A DNA stretch of 20,646 nt. Source: JBGOTP01 sp041476545. GTDB lineage: Bacteria; Acidobacteriota; Vicinamibacteria; Vicinamibacterales; CAVVIG01. Position 1 is the stretch's first letter, and each line of letters opens with the position of its first letter. The notes below the pieces were generated by a model, which saw only the letters and a program-made list of their open reading frames with translations, did no database searches and was not told the origin of the DNA. The stretch lies in contig JBGOTP010000045.1 of assembly GCA_041476545.1 (NCBI GenBank), positions 1 to 20,646 on the forward strand, in the 5' to 3' direction. Both the position numbers and the translations under genes were made by a program. Below are positions 16,952 to 20,646 of the stretch, in pieces.

Positions 16952-17593
16952 TCACTTCGTGCGCGGCACGTAGTATTGCGTTCCGGCACCCATTCCTCGA
17001 ATCTGCTTGACCAGTTCGTCGAGCGCCTCGTCGCTCGCGGCGGAGTCGAACTGCGAGGTCTCGACGACGAGGAGCGGCGTCGCGTCGTAGTGAAAGAAGA
17101 AGTGATGGTACGCCTCGTTCAGCTCCACGAGGTAGTCGGGATCGGGCTCGAACGCGCCGCTCTCGGCATGCGCGCGGCGGCCGCGAAGGCGGCGGAGCAG
17201 CACGTCGGTCGGCGCCTGCAGGTAGATGACGAGGTCGGGCGGCACGACGTCGCGGACGAGCAGGTCGTAGAGACGCTGATAGATGAACAGTTCGTTGTCG
17301 TCGAGGTTCAGATACGCGAAGATCTTGTCCTTGTCGAAGACGTAATCCGAAATCGTGATCTGGCTGAACAGGTCGGACTGACGCAGGACCGTCTGCTGGC
17401 GATGGCGGCTCAGGAGATAGAAGAGCTGAGCCTGGAGCGCCGCGCCCGGACGGTCCGCGTAGAAGTCGGCGAGAAATGGATTGTCCATTTCCTCGAGCAC
17501 GACCGTCGCGTCGAGACGGGTCCCGAGGCGTTCGGCCAGCGTCGTCTTGCCCACACCGATCGGACCTTCGACGGCGATGTAGCGGAAGTGCAA
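16952..17593 (-). CDS. Deoxynucleoside kinase
   Basis: A 213-residue P-loop kinase of the deoxynucleoside kinase (dCK/dGK-like) family. FRYIAVEGPIGVGKTTLA puts the Walker A loop at residues about 10-18; a central ISDYVFDKDKIFAYLNLDDNE block and PPDLVIYLQAPTDVLLRRLRGRRA follow, with a basic LID. It phosphorylates deoxynucleosides from ATP in salvage; the base preference cannot be read. TTG 17593 is taken as start because the first beta strand begins 3 residues later and a -10 box lies 7 nt upstream. Earlier ATG codons would overlap the divergent gene. It probably heads the transcript running through accD, folC and lptD. Confidence 0.88.
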   Translation of the reverse strand: MHFRYIAVEGPIGVGKTTLAERLGTRLDATVVLEEMDNPFLADFYADRPGAALQAQLFYLLSRHRQQTVLRQSDLFSQITISDYVFDKDKIFAYLNLDDNELFIYQRLYDLLVRDVVPPDLVIYLQAPTDVLLRRLRGRRAHAESGAFEPDPDYLVELNEAYHHFFFHYDATPLLVVETSQFDSAASDEALDELVKQIRGMGAGTQYYVPRTK

Positions 17594-17600
17594 GTGCCCG

Positions 17601-17610
17601 ATGATATCAT
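17601..17610. promoter_or_regulatory. Palindromic -10 box shared by two divergent genes
   Basis: ATGATATCAT is its own reverse complement, so TATCAT (5 of 6 match to TATAAT) occurs on both strands: 17605-17610 rightward and 17606-17601 leftward. It ends 9 nt before ATG 17620 (6 nt before GTG 17617) on one side and 7 nt before TTG 17593 on the other. The two genes are only 23-26 nt apart, and no clear -35 box is seen on either side. Confidence 0.6.
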
Positions 17611-17619
17611 CGCGGCGTG

Positions 17620-19776
17620 ATGCGAACACTCGTTGCGCTGACACTGACGGTCGGTGCATTCGCGTGCGCGACAGCGCCAAGACCCCAGATCACGCCTGAA
17701 GCACCGCCGCCTGCGTTGCCCGGTCCCACCTTTGAGCAGAAACACTCGTGGATTCTCCGGCTCGAAGACCAACGCATCCTGCGTGACCCGACCCCGATCG
17801 CGCCGTCCCTTGCGCCCGCACCCCCCGGACAGAGTTCGCTTCCGCCGACGACAATCGTCGCGCCGGCCGCTGACCTGCTCGCGTTGCTGACCGACGACGA
17901 GGCGCGCATCCGGCGGCGTGCCGCACTGGCGGTTGGCCACGTCGGCCTTCGCGAAGCCGTGCCGCCTCTGCTCGAGCGGCTCACCGATGCCGACCCGGAG
18001 GTGCGCCAGATGGCGGCCTTTGCCCTTGGTCTGCTCGGTGACGTCCGCGCGCGTGATCGGCTCATCGCGGCGCTTGGTGATGAGGCGATCGTGGTCAGAG
18101 GGAGCGCGGCGGAGGCCCTGGGTTTGCTGGGCGATGCCGGCGCGTCGGATGCCATCGCGCGGATGGCGTCGCAACTCGTCCAGTCGGGTGCGGACATCGA
18201 TCAGGGGTCTCGAGAGACGCCGAGTGCCGCCGGAGATGAGCGCCGCGACACGCCGGCCGCGGCGTTCCGCCTGGCGTTGTACGCGCTCGTCAGATTGAAG
18301 GCGTACATGCCGCTGGCCTCCGTCGTGCTGGACGCCTCCGGTCAGCCGCGCGTGCGATCGTGGCCGGTCGCCTTCGCGTTGCAGCGGCTCGAGGATCCAC
18401 GCGCGTTGCCCGCGCTTCTCACGCTGGCGAAGGACGCCGATCCCTATACGCGGGCCTTTGCCGTGAGGGGGCTCGGCGCACTGAAGGATCGCACGGCTGT
18501 CCCGCTCCTGCTTCAGATCGCGGCAGGTGGTGACAGGGGGGCTGCAACGGAGGCCATCCGGGCGCTCGGCCGTATCGGCGATCCCGCCGCGGCGCCGACC
18601 CTGGTGCGATGGCTCCAGGTCCCGAAGGCGGATCCCGTGCTGAAACTCGAGGCGGCGTCGGCCCTCGGGGGCATTGCGGCCGAGGGCGTGTTCGACGTGC
18701 TGGCCGATGCGCTGGCCGATCCGAGCCCAGCCGTTCGCGCGGCGGTCATTCGTTCGCTCGCGCAGTTCGACCTGCAGCGATTCGTCACGCTGCTATCCGG
18801 GCTGGATCCCGATCCGCAGTGGAGTGTGAGGGTCGCCCTTGCCGCGGCGCTCGGTACGTTGCCTCCCGAGGCCGGACTTCCGCGCCTGCGCACGATGCTT
18901 CAGGACTCCGATCAGCGCGTCGTCCCGTCGGTGTTGGCGGCACTGACGAAGCTGCGGGCGCCCGAGGCCGTCGGCGTTCTCATGAATCACCTCACGGTTG
19001 ACGACGCCGTGGTGAGGGCCGCTGCGGCCGCGGCCCTTGCGGAGTTGAAGCCACCCGGCGCCGTCCCAGCGCTGACGCAGGCCTATCGGCTGGGAGAGCG
19101 CGACGCGAGCTACGTCGCACGCGCGGCGGCACTCGCGGCGCTGGCCGCGTACGGACCCACCGACGCCACGCCGGTGCTGATCGAGGCGCTGCGAGACAAG
19201 GACTGGGCCGTGCGTGTCCGAGCGGCCGCGCTCCTGAAACAGTTCGACGCCGCGACCGAGGCCGAGATCAGGATGCGCCCCGCGTCCCCTTCGCTCGGCA
19301 TGGAGACGTACGCCGCGGAGCGTCTGGTGAACCCTCCCGTGTCCACGCAGGCGTTCATCGACACCGACCGCGGGCCGATCCAAATCGAGCTCGACGTGCT
19401 CGACGCACCACTGACGGTCGAAAACTTCGTCACGCTCGCGCGCAAGGGTTTCTTCAATGGCCTGACGGTGCACCGCGTTGTGCCCAACTTCGTCATGCAG
19501 ACCGGCGATCCGCGCGGCGACAGCGAAGGCGGACCGGGCTATACGATTCGGGACGAGTTGAACCAGCATCCGTACCTGCGCGGCACTGTCGGAATGGCAC
19601 TTGACTGGGCGGACACCGGGGGTAGCCAGTTCTTTATTACGCTCTCACCGCAGCCGCACCTGGACGCGAAGTACACGGTCTTTGGCCACGTGGTCGCCGG
19701 AATGAACGTCGTCGATCAAATCGAGCAGGGCGAGGTCATTCGAGGAGTGCGAATCTGGGACGGCGAGGGGAAGTAG
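17620..19776 (+). CDS. Exported HEAT-repeat protein fused to a cyclophilin-type peptidyl-prolyl isomerase
   Basis: A 718-residue protein. MRTLVALTLTVGAFAC is a signal peptide with a weak lipobox ending at Cys16, so it may be a lipoprotein. Residues about 80-545 are a long run of HEAT repeats (about 30 residues each, e.g. RRRAALAVGHVGLREAVPPLLERLTDADPEVRQMAA), interrupted near residue 190 by an unstructured spacer. Residues about 577-718 form a bacterial cyclophilin domain: IQIELDVLDAPLTVENFVTLARKGFFNGLTVHRVVPNFVMQTGDPRG, GTVGMALDWADTGGSQFFITLSPQPHLDAKYTVFGHV. The catalytic Arg (HRV), the MQTGDP region and GSQFFI are kept; His replaces the usual Trp near PHLD. GTG 17617 is an alternative start. 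The role is probably envelope protein folding with a protein-binding scaffold. Confidence 0.88.
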   Translation: MRTLVALTLTVGAFACATAPRPQITPEAPPPALPGPTFEQKHSWILRLEDQRILRDPTPIAPSLAPAPPGQSSLPPTTIVAPAADLLALLTDDEARIRRRAALAVGHVGLREAVPPLLERLTDADPEVRQMAAFALGLLGDVRARDRLIAALGDEAIVVRGSAAEALGLLGDAGASDAIARMASQLVQSGADIDQGSRETPSAAGDERRDTPAAAFRLALYALVRLKAYMPLASVVLDASGQPRVRSWPVAFALQRLEDPRALPALLTLAKDADPYTRAFAVRGLGALKDRTAVPLLLQIAAGGDRGAATEAIRALGRIGDPAAAPTLVRWLQVPKADPVLKLEAASALGGIAAEGVFDVLADALADPSPAVRAAVIRSLAQFDLQRFVTLLSGLDPDPQWSVRVALAAALGTLPPEAGLPRLRTMLQDSDQRVVPSVLAALTKLRAPEAVGVLMNHLTVDDAVVRAAAAAALAELKPPGAVPALTQAYRLGERDASYVARAAALAALAAYGPTDATPVLIEALRDKDWAVRVRAAALLKQFDAATEAEIRMRPASPSLGMETYAAERLVNPPVSTQAFIDTDRGPIQIELDVLDAPLTVENFVTLARKGFFNGLTVHRVVPNFVMQTGDPRGDSEGGPGYTIRDELNQHPYLRGTVGMALDWADTGGSQFFITLSPQPHLDAKYTVFGHVVAGMNVVDQIEQGEVIRGVRIWDGEGK

Positions 19777-19787
19777 AAACAAAATTG

Positions 19788-19818
19788 AAAAAGGGGGCGA
19801 CGGCCGCCCCCTTTTTTT
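19788..19818. terminator. Bidirectional Rho-independent terminator
   Basis: GGGGGCG (19793-19799) and CGCCCCC (19805-19811) form a perfect 7-bp stem with a 5-nt loop. It is preceded by 5 A (19788-19792) and followed by 7 T (19812-19818), so it can end transcripts in both directions: the HEAT-cyclophilin gene from the left and the mini-ORF from the right. Confidence 0.9.
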
Positions 19819-19835
19819 CAGCGGGAGAGGTCAGC

Positions 19836-19886
19836 TTAGCGCTTCTTGCCGGCCTTCTTCTTCCCGCCCTTGGCTTTCTTTGCCAT
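19836..19886 (-). CDS. Candidate 16-residue Lys-rich mini-protein
   Basis: On the reverse strand, ATG at 19886 opens MAKKAKGGKKKAGKKR followed by TAA: 9 of 16 residues are Lys, with no acidic residue. An in-frame TAA stands 6 nt upstream, so the peptide does not continue N-terminally. GAAGGGGGGG lies about 10 nt before the ATG and could pair with the ribosome. The stop is 17 nt before the two-way terminator. The composition is like Lys/Ala-rich histone-H1-type tails, but that is only composition. Whether it is translated cannot be decided from sequence alone; the fit of promoter, leader, start and terminator is the reason to list it. Confidence 0.5.
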   Translation of the reverse strand: MAKKAKGGKKKAGKKR

Positions 19887-20085
19887 TGTCTTTTATCCCC
19901 CCCTTCATCTGGGTTGTCTTGCGGGAGCGCTCACGACTTCGATTTGCGGCTGCCGCTTGGCACGCTCACTCTCGTCGTCGGCGCTCGTCGCCTCGTGGCA
20001 CCTTCCGCGCTGGCCTTGCCAGCTCGTCAGGGTGAGGTTGTCAATAGCCTCACTAGGAATGGCCTGAGTTCACCACCCTCATACC
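19887..20085 (-). other. Candidate 5' leader or small RNA with hairpins
   Basis: About 199 nt between a candidate promoter and the mini-ORF, with no long reading frame. It holds a hairpin at 20009-20023 (6-bp stem, GCTGGC/GCCAGC) and another at 20032-20053 (GTGAGG/CCTCAC). With the mini-ORF and terminator the whole transcript would be about 300 nt. It may be a regulatory leader or a small RNA; I recognise no known RNA family. Confidence 0.4.
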
Positions 20086-20091
20086 AGATGT

Positions 20092-20120
20092 AGATTAGGG
20101 TCGAGAGCGAGAGATGTCAA
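20092..20120 (-). promoter_or_regulatory. Candidate promoter of the mini-ORF transcript
   Basis: A perfect TTGACA (20120-20115) and TAATCT (20097-20092) on the reverse strand are separated by exactly 17 nt. A second TTGACA lies at 20144-20139 without a well-placed -10 box. The predicted start is about 20085. Confidence 0.5.
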
Positions 20121-20162
20121 GCATAAAAACTGAGGTTTTGTCAAAAAAATTTCCGGCGCGAG

Positions 20163-20646
20163 TCACTGGCGCGGCTTCTTGCGCAGACCTTCACGTGCTC
20201 GCGCGCGAACGTTCAACTGATCGTCGGAGGGCGTGAGTGCAACGGCGGCGTTGTATGCCGCGACAGCGAGGTCGCGCATGCCGACACGGTCGTACGCGAA
20301 TCCGAGATACAGCTGCGCGATCGCCGGCGCCGAATATGGCGCGAGCGGCCGCTCTCCCACGACGGCCTTGAGCATATCGATGGCGCGTTCGGGCTGCGAC
20401 AGCTCGAGCAGGTCGCGCGCGAGTTCGAGCTGGGCCCGCACTTCGGTGATGCGGGCCGCTTCCACCTGCCCTCGCTGCGCGCGGACGAGCAGCGCTTCCC
20501 AGGCAGCTGCGCTCGCGCGGTGATCGTGCATGTATTCGTTCTCGATTTCCGCGATGCGCGTCAGAAACATCGGGTTCGAGGGGTACCGGGCGTCAAGACT
20601 CCGTACGAGATCCAGCGCCTGCGACGGCTTGTTCTCGAACCACAGA
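20163..20646 (-). CDS. TPR-repeat protein, N-terminus cut by window edge
   Basis: 160 residues are visible, in frame from the right edge without an upstream stop in view. The text LWFENKPSQALDLVRSLDARYPSNPMFLTRIAEIE, then LELARDLLELSQPERAIDMLKAVVGERP, and IAQLYLGFAYDRVGMRDLAVAAYNAAVALTP are tetratricopeptide-like helix pairs ending in the usual Pro. TPR domains bind other proteins. Only the C-terminal part is seen, so export signals and other domains cannot be judged. An internal ATG at 20570 should not be taken as the start, since repeat sequence continues before it. Confidence 0.8.
   Translation of the reverse strand, partial: LWFENKPSQALDLVRSLDARYPSNPMFLTRIAEIENEYMHDHRASAAAWEALLVRAQRGQVEAARITEVRAQLELARDLLELSQPERAIDMLKAVVGERPLAPYSAPAIAQLYLGFAYDRVGMRDLAVAAYNAAVALTPSDDQLNVRARAREGLRKKPRQ

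Overview
The window is about 65-70% GC by eye and densely coded on both strands. An outer-membrane LPS assembly protein (LptD) shows a diderm. The debris of an FtsX-like ADOP-type permease, a two-part secreted protein with an 'LAGVWTLNRSLS' start, an Rv2578c-type radical SAM protein and a HEAT-cyclophilin fusion together suggest a soil-type Acidobacteriota, perhaps Vicinamibacteria. The lineage is inference; the gene calls do not depend on it.

Layout. (1) 1-1689: a TetR-family repressor cut by the left edge, divergent from a short-chain dehydrogenase that lacks the catalytic Tyr, with a clear TetR-type operator between them. (2) 1690-3223: a frameshifted ADOP/FtsX permease remnant, a vapBC toxin-antitoxin pair with a long perfect inverted repeat at its promoter, and a YjbR/MmcQ-like protein. 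(3) 3274-5644: a DUF3052-like protein, an 8-bp tandem repeat, a TPP riboswitch, and thiC broken by an in-frame TAG. (4) 5722-9359: a GT-C-like membrane protein, a two-domain secreted protein and a Pro-rich exported protein. (5) 9480-11342: the membrane protease htpX and a radical SAM gene that converge and overlap by 33 bases. (6) 17593 down to 11422: a leftward run of deoxynucleoside kinase, accD, folC, lptD and an RMD-like sugar-nucleotide reductase. It joins nucleotide, fatty acid and folate metabolism to envelope assembly. (7) 17620-19776: an exported HEAT-repeat/cyclophilin fusion, divergent from the kinase over a palindromic -10 box. (8) 19788-20162: a two-way terminator, a 16-residue Lys-rich mini-ORF and a structured leader with its own promoter. 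(9) A TPR protein cut by the right edge.

Two themes recur. First, candidate -10 boxes lie only 6-9 nt before several start codons, which suggests leaderless mRNAs. Second, several control regions are inverted repeats (TetR operator, vapBC, the 9386-9400 palindrome, the shared -10 box). I see no CRISPR array, tRNA, rRNA, insertion sequence, phage or defence island. I could not support a wholly new multi-gene system; the best leads are the thiC nonsense codon, the shared palindromic -10 box, and the mini-ORF with its leader.
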